This document shows, one piece after another, positions 1 through 7,052 of a DNA stretch of 8,318 nt (the stretch's first letter is position 1; every line of letters begins with the position of its first letter). The stretch spans positions 1 through 8,318 of the forward strand of contig JACCUE010000181.1 of assembly GCA_013812005.1 (NCBI GenBank), written 5' to 3'. Both the position numbers and the translations under genes were made by a program. Source of the DNA: Thermoleophilaceae bacterium (GTDB lineage: Bacteria; Actinomycetota; Thermoleophilia; Solirubrobacterales; Thermoleophilaceae). The notes below the pieces were generated by a model. That model saw only the letters and a program-made list of their open reading frames with translations. It had not been told where the DNA came from and did no database searches.

Positions 1-161
1 AGGGCGTCGCGGTGGTGCGCGAGGCCGGTGAGCGCGGTCACGAGGCCGCCACCACCCCGGCTCGGCACGAGCTTGCCGTCCTCCCCGCGGACGAAGGTGG
101 CCGGCCCGCGGTTGGAGACGAGAACGAGCTCGGGATCCGGGGCTTCTCCCGCCGAGCTCAT
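1..161 (-). CDS. otsA: Trehalose-6-phosphate synthase (GT20), N-terminal fragment
   Basis: Partial gene: only the first 53 codons are in the window, and it continues past base 1. The ATG is at 161-159 and overlaps the stop of the upstream trehalose synthase gene in an ATGA arrangement, which implies translational coupling. The visible protein starts MSSAGEAPDPELVLVSNRGP and continues to a glycine-rich stretch GGGGLVTAL at about residues 36-44. The VSNR-x-P strand/loop followed by GGLV-x-AL is the characteristic N-terminus of GT20 trehalose-6-phosphate synthases, where these elements help bind glucose 6-phosphate and the sugar nucleotide. The family makes trehalose 6-phosphate from NDP-glucose and glucose 6-phosphate in the cytoplasm; a phosphatase (OtsB) then yields trehalose. 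A fused phosphatase domain cannot be judged from this fragment. The call rests on the short motif region and the trehalose context. Confidence 0.75.
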   Translation of the reverse strand, partial: MSSAGEAPDPELVLVSNRGPATFVRGEDGKLVPSRGGGGLVTALTGLAHHRDA

Positions 162-1390
162 CGTCCCGTGGCGAAGATGCGAAGCCAGTCGCGCAGCAGC
201 CGCGGTGTGAGGAAGTGCCTGCGCACGTGCTCCTTGCCCGCTCGCCCGAGTCGCTTGCCCAGATCTGGATCTTCCAAGATCGCGATCGAGCGGTCGGCGC
301 ACTCCTGGGCGGACCCCACGAGGTAGCCGCTCTCACCGTCCTCGACCTGGAGGGGGATGCCGCCCACGTTACCCCCGATGAAGGGGCGCGCCTTCCACAG
401 CGCCTCGGACACCGTGAGGCCGAAGCCCTCGCGGGTGCTCTTCTGGATCACCACGTCGGCCTGCGACTGGAAGGCGTTGACCTCGATCGCGCCGACGCTG
501 TTGAGGTTGTTGAGGATGTGCACGTCGGGGTCCCCGTCGGCATGCGCCACGGTCTGATTGAAGAACTCCCAGCCCTCGGGATCGTCGGTGGCCATGGAGC
601 CGATCAGGGCCAACTGCACGTTCGGGATCTTCTCCTTGACCGCCCGGTAGGCGTCGATCACCCCCATCGGGTCCTTCCATGGATCGAAGCGCGAGACCTG
701 GCACATGAGCGGGCGATCCACGTCGAGACCGAACTGATCGCACACGTAGGCGGCGTCCTCGGGCGAGAACGCCATGTTCTTGGGCGAGAGCGGGTCGATC
801 GCCGGGGGGCAGATGTGGATCGGGGTGCCGTCTAGGCCGTCCGGCACGTAGTCGGGCAGGTGGAACACCGCGCCGTCGTAGGAGCGTATGAGCGGAACCA
901 TCCGGTCGATCACCGTCGGGTTGGGCGTGGAGAGGTCGATGTGGCAGCGCCAGATCCAGCGCTTGCCCTTCTCGGGCACGTGCTGGAGGATCGCCGCCGG
1001 CTGAGGGTCGTGGATGATGATCACGTCCCAGCCCTCGGAGAGCTCGAGCGCGTTCAGCTCGTTGTACTTGGCGAACACCTGCCACTGCTCGGGGGTGAGG
1101 CCCTGCGGGTTGCCCTGCAGCGCGTTGTGCATCAGCTTGGTCACGTTGTAGAACTCCTCGCGGCCGAGCATCACCTGCCATTCCGCCTCGATTCCGACGT
1201 CGCGCATCAGCGGAACGAGCGTGTAGAGGATCTCCGAGACCCCGCCCCCGAACGCGGTGGCGGAGAGGTGCAGCACCTTCAGGCCCTCCAGCTCGGCGGC
1301 GAGCTGGCGGATCTCCTCCACGAGCGGCTTGCCCGCGACGTGCGTGTAGTCGGCCAGGCTCTTGTGGCCCACCGCGATCGGCTGCAGCAT
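158..1390 (-). CDS. treT: Trehalose synthase, TreT-type glycosyltransferase (GT4)
   Basis: A 410-residue GT-B glycosyltransferase. TreT enzymes form trehalose from NDP-glucose and free glucose in one reversible step in the cytoplasm. Visible marks are LHLSATAFGGGVSEIL at about residues 40-55 (N-terminal donor/acceptor loop typical of TreT), IIHDPQPAA near residue 127, VSRFDPWKDP near 235, and EGFGLTVSE at 321-329, which is the E-x7-E motif of retaining GT4 enzymes. The length fits TreT of Rubrobacter and hyperthermophilic archaea. The ATG start is preceded by a strong Shine-Dalgarno sequence, GAGGAGG, about 5 bases upstream. It lies 19 bases after the RsbW-like gene and overlaps otsA by 4 bases, so it is probably co-transcribed with both. 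Alternatives such as a sucrose or other GT4 synthase are less likely because of the GGGVSE and HDPQP motifs. Confidence 0.85.
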   Translation of the reverse strand: MLQPIAVGHKSLADYTHVAGKPLVEEIRQLAAELEGLKVLHLSATAFGGGVSEILYTLVPLMRDVGIEAEWQVMLGREEFYNVTKLMHNALQGNPQGLTPEQWQVFAKYNELNALELSEGWDVIIIHDPQPAAILQHVPEKGKRWIWRCHIDLSTPNPTVIDRMVPLIRSYDGAVFHLPDYVPDGLDGTPIHICPPAIDPLSPKNMAFSPEDAAYVCDQFGLDVDRPLMCQVSRFDPWKDPMGVIDAYRAVKEKIPNVQLALIGSMATDDPEGWEFFNQTVAHADGDPDVHILNNLNSVGAIEVNAFQSQADVVIQKSTREGFGLTVSEALWKARPFIGGNVGGIPLQVEDGESGYLVGSAQECADRSIAILEDPDLGKRLGRAGKEHVRRHFLTPRLLRDWLRIFATGR

Positions 1391-1409
1391 CAGGACCTCC
1401 TCGGGGCGG

Positions 1410-1793
1410 TCATTGGAGGCGCTTGACCAAGAGCGTGCGGTCCGGCGTGAACTCGGAGTCGTCGACGGTGGCCTCGATGATCGCCCGGCTGAGCTCGAGC
1501 TCGGACTCCGTGTCGGGTGTCCTCGCGCCGGAGAGCTCGAGCACGAGACGCTCGTTGGCGAGCCGGAAGTCGAAGTCGATCGTGGCGTCGGTCAGCTCGC
1601 TCTCGCTCACGAACTCGTTGGCCGCCTCGGTGACGGCAAGCTTGAGGTCGGCCACCTCCACCGCCTCGAGAGGAGTGAGACGGCAGACCGCCGATAGGGC
1701 GAGCCTCGCAAGCACGAGGTAGCCGGCCTGGGCCGGAATCGTGAGCGAGACATCGCGGCTTGGGTATTCCTTCACGGGCGAGAACTTACCCAT
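1410..1793 (-). CDS. Small RsbW-like anti-sigma/HATPase-fold protein, degenerate
   Basis: A 127-residue protein laid out like the serine-kinase anti-sigma factors (RsbW/SpoIIAB family, GHKL fold). It has an N-terminal strand SLTIPAQAGYLVLAR (16-30), then LKLAVTEAANEF (50-61) where the N-box should be, a central strand pair (DFDFRLANERLVLEL), a helix SRAIIEA (102-108) and a final strand LLVKRL (121-126). RsbW proteins bind and inhibit sigma factors and phosphorylate an antagonist. Here the N-box Asn is out of register (E56, N59, then E60 where Asn is expected), and both glycine boxes are missing: LSGARTPD replaces the usual D-x-G-x-G. ATP binding is therefore doubtful. The ATG at 1793 has no clear Shine-Dalgarno; GTG at 1775 is an in-frame alternative. 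It sits 18 bases after htrA and 19 before treT. The fold assignment is moderately sure, the function unknown. Confidence 0.6.
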   Translation of the reverse strand: MGKFSPVKEYPSRDVSLTIPAQAGYLVLARLALSAVCRLTPLEAVEVADLKLAVTEAANEFVSESELTDATIDFDFRLANERLVLELSGARTPDTESELELSRAIIEATVDDSEFTPDRTLLVKRLQ

Positions 1794-1811
1794 TGAGCCG
1801 ACGGATGCGGA

Positions 1812-3047
1812 CTACGGCTGCGCGGGGGCGCGTTCGGGGCGCTCGCCGAGCTCGACCTTCACGGTGCGGCGCTCGTCTCCGCGCACGACGTCGAGCTTGA
1901 CTTCGTCACCCGTGCTCCTCGCGCTGATCAGGTCGGCGAGGTCGTCTCTGAGGCTGAGCTTGCGGCCGTCGACGCCCAGGATCACGTCCCCCCCGGCGGG
2001 GATGTCCACCTGACCCTGGAACTCGATCTTCCGCCGGCCGGCCTCGATGCCGGCATCGTCCGCGGGGCTGCCAGGCACGACCTCCACCACGAGCGCGCCG
2101 GCGGGGCCCGAGAGGCCGAGCCGCTCGGCCAGCTGGGGATAGAGCGATTGAGAGGTCACGCCCAGGTAGCCATAGTCGACGCTGCCGTCCTCGCGCAGCT
2201 CACGCAGCGAGCGGCGCACCGTGTCGACGGGAACCGCGAAGCCGACGCCCTCGCCGCCGCCGCCCGTCGACTTGATTTGCGAGTTGATGCCCAGCACCTG
2301 CCCCTGCGCGCTGAGCAGCGGTCCGCCGGAGTTGCCGGGATTGATCGCGGCGTCGGTCTGGATCGCGTTGCCGATCGCGAAGGCGGTGAGGGACTCGATG
2401 TTGCGGTCGAGCGCTGAGATCACCCCGATCGAGAGAGACTGACGCTCGCCGAAGGGGCTGCCGATCGCGGCCACGGGCTCACCCACGCGGAGGTCGTCCG
2501 ACCGGCCCAGCTCGAGGGGTGTGAGGTCGAGGCCTGCGGGGTTGACCTTGATCAGGGCGATGTCCGAGTTCGGGTCGTCGCCGATGATCTCGGCGGGCAC
2601 GCGGTTGCCATCCGAGAACTCGACGTAGACCTCCTCGGCGCGCTCGGCGTCAGGCGCATCGCCCGTCGTCACCACGTGGGCGTTCGTGGCGATGTAGCCC
2701 TCGCCGTCGAGCACGAACCCCGACCCCTGACCACCCTCTCCGCCCTCTTCGCCGAGCAGCGAGGCGCCGCCGTCGAAGACAGACAGGATCGTGACGACCC
2801 CCGGGGAGAGGCGGTCGTACAACGCGGAGGCGTTGAGGCCGCGCTTGGCGCCAAGGCCCTCCACCACCTCTACGCGGGTGGTGCGCACCTCCTTCTTGGT
2901 GTCGTTCTGCGCCGCGGCTGGCGCGCCGGGGCCCGCGTCGCCCCCCTTCTCCTCGTCATCGCTGCACCCCGGGAGGCCGAGGACCAGCACGGCCAGGACC
3001 GCTGCCGTCGCTGTGCCGCGGCGGTTGCGCTCGAGGAGGCTGCGCAT
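1812..3047 (-). CDS. HtrA/DegP-type serine protease lipoprotein with PDZ domain
   Basis: A 411-residue S1C (trypsin-fold) protease. The N-terminus is basic (MRSLLERNRRG), then a hydrophobic stretch ends in a lipobox LPGC, so Cys28 is the likely lipidated residue and the enzyme is anchored outside the membrane. An acidic, Ala/Gly/Pro-rich linker (about 29-75) leads to the protease domain. The catalytic triad is complete: His124 in TNAHVV, Asp162 in SDIALIKV and Ser240 in GNSGGPL. One PDZ domain begins near YGYLGV (about 298) and holds a GGDVILGVDG strand. Such proteases degrade or refold damaged envelope proteins and can act in stress signalling. The stop of the upstream kinase gene and this ATG overlap as TGATG, and no Shine-Dalgarno is present (the preceding bases are CCTCC), so reinitiation after the kinase is likely. 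The family is clear; which paralogue it is cannot be fixed. Confidence 0.93.
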   Translation of the reverse strand: MRSLLERNRRGTATAAVLAVLVLGLPGCSDDEEKGGDAGPGAPAAAQNDTKKEVRTTRVEVVEGLGAKRGLNASALYDRLSPGVVTILSVFDGGASLLGEEGGEGGQGSGFVLDGEGYIATNAHVVTTGDAPDAERAEEVYVEFSDGNRVPAEIIGDDPNSDIALIKVNPAGLDLTPLELGRSDDLRVGEPVAAIGSPFGERQSLSIGVISALDRNIESLTAFAIGNAIQTDAAINPGNSGGPLLSAQGQVLGINSQIKSTGGGGEGVGFAVPVDTVRRSLRELREDGSVDYGYLGVTSQSLYPQLAERLGLSGPAGALVVEVVPGSPADDAGIEAGRRKIEFQGQVDIPAGGDVILGVDGRKLSLRDDLADLISARSTGDEVKLDVVRGDERRTVKVELGERPERAPAQP

Positions 3048-4519
3048 CAGGAGGCCGACCGGCCCTGGGAGGAGGCCGTGGTGCGCCGCGCTCCGCCCGG
3101 CTGCGTCGGCAGCCGCAGCGTGAAGCTCGCCCCCGCGGCGCCCCCGGCGGCCGCGATCGAGCCGTCCATCCGCTCCGCCAGCTCCCGCGCGATAGCCAGG
3201 CCGAGGCCGGCTCCGCGGGTGGCGTCGCCCGTGTAGAAGCGATCGAAGACCTGCTGCTCGTCCGGCAGCCCCGGTCCCTCGTCGGCCACCGTGAACGCGG
3301 CGGCCCCGTTTTGTCGTTCGGCGGATACGGTCACGTGAGTTCCTTCAGGAGTGTGACGGAGGGCGTTGTCGAGCAGGATACGCATGATCTGAGCCACCCT
3401 TTCACGGTCGCAGAGCGCCTGGATCCGGGACGGCAGATGCAGCTCCAGCTCGGTGTCGTGGCGCGCCACGGCGGGACGGAACTCCCCGGCGATGGTCCGG
3501 GCCAGCGCGCCCAGGTCCACCGGTTCGCACTCCAGGGCAACGGACCCGGCGTCCAGGCGCGAGAGGTCGAGCAGATCCACAGCCAGCTTCTGGAGGCGCT
3601 CCACCTGCTCGGCCATCGTGTCCAGGAACTCGCGGCGGGTCTCCTCGTCGAGGTCTTCGTCTTGCAGCAGCTCGACGAAGCCTCCGAGGGAGAAGATCGG
3701 GGTGCGCAGCTCGTGGGAGGCGGTCGCCACGAACTCCTTGCGCGCGATGTCCACCCTGCGCAGCTGGCGCTGCATCTCGTTGAACGTGCGCGTGAGCTGA
3801 CCCAGCTCGTCCTGGGAGTCCACCGGCAGGGGCTCGATGAAGCGTCCTGCCGCCACCTCCTGTGCTCCCTGCTCCAGCCGCCTGACCCGTCGCGAAAGCG
3901 CCTGGGCCACGAGGTATCCGCCCACGAGGGCGAGCAGGAGGGCGACCCCAGCGGCGGCCAGGAGGCGGTCGCGGACGAAGGTCACGGTCTGCGTGGCGTC
4001 ATCGAGGCTCTGCGAGTAGAGCGCCACGCGGGCGATGCGGCCGCGATAGGAGATCGGCTGCGCCAGCTCCACCAGCTGCTCACCCCCGAAGGTCCCGCGC
4101 CCCGGGACCGGCTTCCGGGTGAGCGCTGCACGAGCGGCAACCGAGTCGTTGCGCGGCACCTGAAGCTCGTCCCGGGAGTCGGACACCACGTAGAAGCGGA
4201 TCTCCTCCGCGCTCGGGTCGCCCGCGCGGTCGGACTGCTGGACGCCGAGCAGCGTGAGCCGCGCCCCTGCCGCGTCGGCGATGGCGCGCACCCCTGCGTT
4301 CAGCTCGTCGGCTGTCACGTCGCGGCGGCCAGTCAGCGACTCGAGCGTCGAGCGCGAGTTGGTGGCCAGGCGCTCCAGGTCGGCGAGCTTGCGCTGCTGC
4401 AGGTTGGACTCGAGCTGTGGCACCACGAAGAGGTAGAGGACCGAGAAGGCCGCCGCGAGGATGCCGAGGAAGACCAGCGCCAGCTTGTTGCGCAGTGAGT
4501 GAAGGGCTCCGAAACGCAC
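3047..4519 (-). CDS. Membrane sensor histidine kinase
   Basis: A 490-residue kinase when started at GTG 4519, two bases after the response regulator stop, with an AGGGA sequence about 10 bases upstream. Longer readings run into the regulator gene in another frame and lack kinase features. The order is TM1 (about 14-33), an extracytoplasmic sensor region of about 150 residues (36-186) with a Cache-like look (FYVVSDSRDEL, then AQPISYRGRIARVALYS), TM2 (about 187-207), HAMP (about 208-260), a dimerisation domain with the phosphorylated histidine His269 in ATASHELRTP, and a catalytic domain. The catalytic domain has an N-box ILLDNALRH (Asn385), G1 box DEGPGLP (413-419), F box FDRFY and G2 box GAGLGLAI (436-443), all intact. 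It is the evident partner of the adjacent response regulator. The signal sensed is unknown; the downstream htrA and trehalose genes hint at envelope or osmotic stress. Confidence 0.94.
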   Translation of the reverse strand: MRFGALHSLRNKLALVFLGILAAAFSVLYLFVVPQLESNLQQRKLADLERLATNSRSTLESLTGRRDVTADELNAGVRAIADAAGARLTLLGVQQSDRAGDPSAEEIRFYVVSDSRDELQVPRNDSVAARAALTRKPVPGRGTFGGEQLVELAQPISYRGRIARVALYSQSLDDATQTVTFVRDRLLAAAGVALLLALVGGYLVAQALSRRVRRLEQGAQEVAAGRFIEPLPVDSQDELGQLTRTFNEMQRQLRRVDIARKEFVATASHELRTPIFSLGGFVELLQDEDLDEETRREFLDTMAEQVERLQKLAVDLLDLSRLDAGSVALECEPVDLGALARTIAGEFRPAVARHDTELELHLPSRIQALCDRERVAQIMRILLDNALRHTPEGTHVTVSAERQNGAAAFTVADEGPGLPDEQQVFDRFYTGDATRGAGLGLAIARELAERMDGSIAAAGGAAGASFTLRLPTQPGGARRTTASSQGRSAS

Positions 4520-4521
4520 GC

Positions 4522-5223
4522 TCAGCGATCCCTGAAGCGATACCCGACGCCGCGCACGGTGACGATCAGCTCCGGGTAGCCCGGGTCTTGCTCGAGCTTC
4601 TCCCGCAGGTGGCGGATGTGCACGTCGACCGTCCGCGGATCCCGGTAGGAGGCATCGCCCCATACGCGCTCGAGCAAAACCATGCGGTTGTAGACGCGGC
4701 CCGGATGGCGCGCCAGGGCGGCGAGGATCTCGAACTCGACGTAGGTAAGCCGCGCCGGCTCGCCCGAGAGGGTCACCTGCCGCTTCTCGAAGTCGATCCG
4801 CAGGTTGCCGTCCACCAGCGGCTCCTCGCCGGGATCCTCGGCCCGGGAGAGGCTCGCCCGGCGCATCACGGCCTTCACCCGGCTGCGGAACTCGCGCATC
4901 GAGAACGGCTTGGTGATGTAGTCGTCGGCGCCGAGCTCGAGGCCGAGCACCTTGTCAATCTCCTCCGCCCTCGCGGTGAGCATGATGATCGGCACCGAGC
5001 TGCGGGCACGCACCTGCCGGCACACCTCGAAGCCGTCCACCTTGGGCAGCATCAGGTCGAGCACGATCAGGTCGAACGTGGTCTCGCGCAGCCGGTCGAG
5101 GGCTTCACGGCCGTCGAGGGCCGCCACCACTTCGTAGCCCTCCTTGCGTAGCGGATAGGCGAGCAGCGTCTGGAGCGACTTTTCGTCGTCCACGAGAAGG
5201 ATGCGGGGAGCCTGCGAGTTCAC
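4522..5223 (-). CDS. OmpR/PhoB-family response regulator
   Basis: A 233-residue two-domain regulator. The receiver domain (about 6-120) has the acidic pair Asp12-Asp13 (LLVDDE), the phosphoacceptor Asp56 (IVLDLMLP), Thr83 (MLTAR) and Lys105 (ITKPF), all in canonical places. The C-terminal winged-helix DNA-binding domain (about 135-232) has LTYVEFEIL, RTVDVHIRHLREKL and the ending VRGVGYRF typical of OmpR/PhoB proteins. The GTG at 5223 is chosen because it places DD at residues 12-13 and no other in-frame start lies close by; upstream reading is low-complexity Arg/Pro antisense to the divergent gene. No Shine-Dalgarno precedes it. It is the first gene of the minus-strand run, with the kinase starting two bases after its stop, and is expected to control its own operon or the divergent gene. 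The class is certain; its targets are inferred. Confidence 0.95.
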   Translation of the reverse strand: MNSQAPRILLVDDEKSLQTLLAYPLRKEGYEVVAALDGREALDRLRETTFDLIVLDLMLPKVDGFEVCRQVRARSSVPIIMLTARAEEIDKVLGLELGADDYITKPFSMREFRSRVKAVMRRASLSRAEDPGEEPLVDGNLRIDFEKRQVTLSGEPARLTYVEFEILAALARHPGRVYNRMVLLERVWGDASYRDPRTVDVHIRHLREKLEQDPGYPELIVTVRGVGYRFRDR

Positions 5224-5229
5224 GGGGGA

Positions 5230-5245
5230 AGGCGCAGCGGCGCCT
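5230..5245 (-). promoter_or_regulatory. Hairpin in the response regulator leader
   Basis: A perfect 6-bp inverted repeat, AGGCGC-AGCG-GCGCCT, with a 4-base loop. It ends 6 bases before the GTG start of the response regulator, where a Shine-Dalgarno sequence would normally lie. In the mRNA it would sit in the short leader and might affect initiation; as DNA it could equally be half of an operator. GC-rich repeats this short occur by chance in such genomes, so function is speculative. Confidence 0.3.
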
Positions 5246-5252
5246 GGCTCAG

Positions 5253-5258
5253 ATTGTA
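5253..5258 (-). promoter_or_regulatory. Candidate -10 element for the minus-strand operon
   Basis: On the minus strand the hexamer reads TACAAT, one mismatch from TATAAT, in an otherwise GC-rich gap. It lies about 30 bases upstream of the response regulator GTG, giving a predicted leader of roughly 20-25 bases. No good -35 is visible: TTCGAT is at 15-base spacing and GGTTCG at 17. It overlaps the ribosome-binding region of the divergent membrane-protein gene, so use of one promoter may influence the other. Confidence 0.4.
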
Positions 5259-5270
5259 GGTTGGGAGGGC

Positions 5271-7052
5271 GTGATCGAACCCCGTATCTACCGGGCGGCA
5301 TTCCTGCCCGCGCTCCTGGCGATCGTCGTGGTGATGTTCTCGCTCGAGAGCCGGCCGCGAGCGCTGCCCCAAGGCCTGGCCGCCGACGTGGTGTTCGACG
5401 GCGACCAGGCGGCCACCACCATGCGGTCCATCGTCGGAGAGGCGGAGGACCGCCGCGCCGGCACGCCCGGAAACCGGGCCGTGGCGACCCTCGTGCGGAG
5501 GCGATTCGAGCGGCACGGGTTCGTCGTCGAGGAGGAGCCTGACACCTTCCAGAGCGACGGCAAGGAACTGGTGAACGTGGTCGGGCGCCGGGCGGGCGCC
5601 ACCCGGAGCCAGATCGTGGTGGTGGCCGCACGTGACGCGACCGGCGTGCCCGACGCCGCCGGCACCGCGGCTTCGACGGCCGTGCTGATGGAGGTGGCGC
5701 GGGTGTTCGAGGGGCGCCCCTCGCGCAAGACCCTGGTGCTCGCCTCCGTGGACGGCTCCACCCTCGGCGAGCTGGGCGCCGAACGCCTCGCCGGCGAGCT
5801 CGACGACGCGGATCTGGTCGACGGGGTGATCGTGATCTCGGGCCTTGGGATGGGGGGCAGGCCGGCGCGGATCGTGCCCTGGTCCAACGACACCACCCGC
5901 GTGGGCCTGGGCCTGCAGCGCACGCTGGCCGAGTCGCTGCGCGAGGAGCAGGGCACCGGCGCCGAAGGCTCGAGCCCGGCGGGACAGGTCGCGCGGCTGG
6001 CCTTCCCGATCGGCATCGGAGCGCAGGGGGTGCTGCTCGACCGCGGCTATGACGCCGTACGCCTCGCCGGCGGCGGCGAGCTTTTAGACGACGGCGCCAC
6101 GACCATCGAGCAGGTCGATGTGGAGAGCTTGGAGCGTTCCGGCCGCGCGTTGCTGCGCACGCTGACGGCCCTGGACCAGGGGCCGCGGCCCGACCATGGG
6201 CCGAACACCTATGTGACGGCGGTCAGCCAGGTGATGCCGGGATCGGTCCTGGCCATCCTCTCCCTCACCCTGATCCTGCCTGCGCTGGTGGCCGCGGTCG
6301 ACGCCTTCGCGCGCGCCCGGCGCCGTCGCGAGGCCGTGTCGGCGTGGCTGCTGTGGATAGCCGCGGCGACGCTGCCGTTCCTGCTGGGGCTCGGCCTGGC
6401 GCACCTGCTGGCGCTCCTCGGCGCCACGCCTGAAAGCCCCGCAGCGCCGGTCGCGCCCGCGCTGTATCCGCTCGACCCGCCGGCCGTCGCCGTGCTTGCG
6501 GGGATCGCTCTCGTGGTAGCGATCTCGTGGTGGGGCTTGCGGCGCCTCGCCGCCCTCACCGAGCCGGCGCTCGCGGACCCTTCGGCTCCAGGTGCCGCGG
6601 TGGTCTGCGCACTCGTGCTGAGCCTCGTGGCGCTTGCGCTATGGCTGGTCAACCCGTTCTCCGCGCTGGTTCTGGCCCCGGCGCTGCACCTGTGGTCGCT
6701 CAGCGTGCTGATCGACCCTCCGCCTCCGCTGCGGGTCCGCATCGTGCTCGTCATCGGTGGGCTGTTGCTTCCCGTTCTGCTTGCGGTCTATCACCTGGCT
6801 ACTCTGGATCTCGACCCGCTTGGCGGCGCCTGGTATGGGTTCCTGCTGATCACGGGCGGGCACGTGAGCTTTGCCGGCGCCCTGGTCGGCTGTGTGCTCG
6901 CCGGTGTGCTCGGGTCGATGGTGTCGATCCTGCGGGTCCGCCGCCGCCCCCCGCCAGGCGCTGCGCCGGCGCTGCAGTCGATCCGGGGGCCTGCCACCTA
7001 CGCCGGCCCAGGGTCTCTGGGAGGTCCGAAGTCGACGTTGCCCCGCCGCTGA
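5271..7052 (+). CDS. Polytopic membrane protein with degenerate M28-peptidase-like domain
   Basis: A 593-residue protein starting at GTG, with a G-rich GGGAGGG just ahead of it. Residues 11-25 form an N-terminal membrane anchor. Residues about 45-300 resemble the M28 (Zn aminopeptidase) fold: an N-terminal region with RRAGTPGNRAVA, a strand QIVVVAARDATG, then AAGTAASTAVLMEVAR, and KTLVLASVDGSTLGELGAERL, matching in order the M28 motifs AH-x-D, G-A-D-D-N-x-S-G and E-E-x-G-x-x-G-S. The ligand positions are changed: Ala120 for His, Gly131/Thr132 for Asp, Ser163-Thr164 for Glu-Glu and Ser190 for the later Asp. No final His is evident near 250. It is therefore probably not a peptidase. The C-terminal half has about six hydrophobic segments (325-345, 358-382, 404-421, 441-475, 488-508, 520-553) and a basic Pro/Gly-rich tail. 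One rare TTA codon is at 6084. The role is unknown; it may bind a ligand or scaffold an envelope complex. Confidence 0.75.
   Translation: MIEPRIYRAAFLPALLAIVVVMFSLESRPRALPQGLAADVVFDGDQAATTMRSIVGEAEDRRAGTPGNRAVATLVRRRFERHGFVVEEEPDTFQSDGKELVNVVGRRAGATRSQIVVVAARDATGVPDAAGTAASTAVLMEVARVFEGRPSRKTLVLASVDGSTLGELGAERLAGELDDADLVDGVIVISGLGMGGRPARIVPWSNDTTRVGLGLQRTLAESLREEQGTGAEGSSPAGQVARLAFPIGIGAQGVLLDRGYDAVRLAGGGELLDDGATTIEQVDVESLERSGRALLRTLTALDQGPRPDHGPNTYVTAVSQVMPGSVLAILSLTLILPALVAAVDAFARARRRREAVSAWLLWIAAATLPFLLGLGLAHLLALLGATPESPAAPVAPALYPLDPPAVAVLAGIALVVAISWWGLRRLAALTEPALADPSAPGAAVVCALVLSLVALALWLVNPFSALVLAPALHLWSLSVLIDPPPPLRVRIVLVIGGLLLPVLLAVYHLATLDLDPLGGAWYGFLLITGGHVSFAGALVGCVLAGVLGSMVSILRVRRRPPPGAAPALQSIRGPATYAGPGSLGGPKSTLPRR

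Noticed and set aside
3311..4498. 395-codon open frame on the plus strand opposite the histidine kinase
   Set aside because: It is antisense to a kinase with all motifs intact, its product is Arg/Gln/Leu-rich low complexity with no recognisable domain, and long antisense frames are expected in GC-rich DNA.
4520..4663. N-terminal extension of the kinase frame to an ATG at 4663
   Set aside because: It lies wholly inside the response regulator DNA-binding domain in another frame and encodes Arg/Pro-rich sequence; the GTG at 4519 starts just before TM1.
5224..5631. N-terminal extension of the response regulator frame to 5631
   Set aside because: It is antisense to the divergent membrane protein, is Arg/Pro-rich, and would put over 130 unrelated residues before a receiver domain that normally starts at the N-terminus.
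5288..6016. 242-codon minus-strand open frame
   Set aside because: Ser/Arg/Thr-rich shadow of the membrane protein gene with no domain features.
6084..6086. TTA leucine codon as a possible bldA-type control point
   Set aside because: A single rare codon in a 593-codon gene, and the organism is not shown to be a streptomycete, so no regulation can be inferred.
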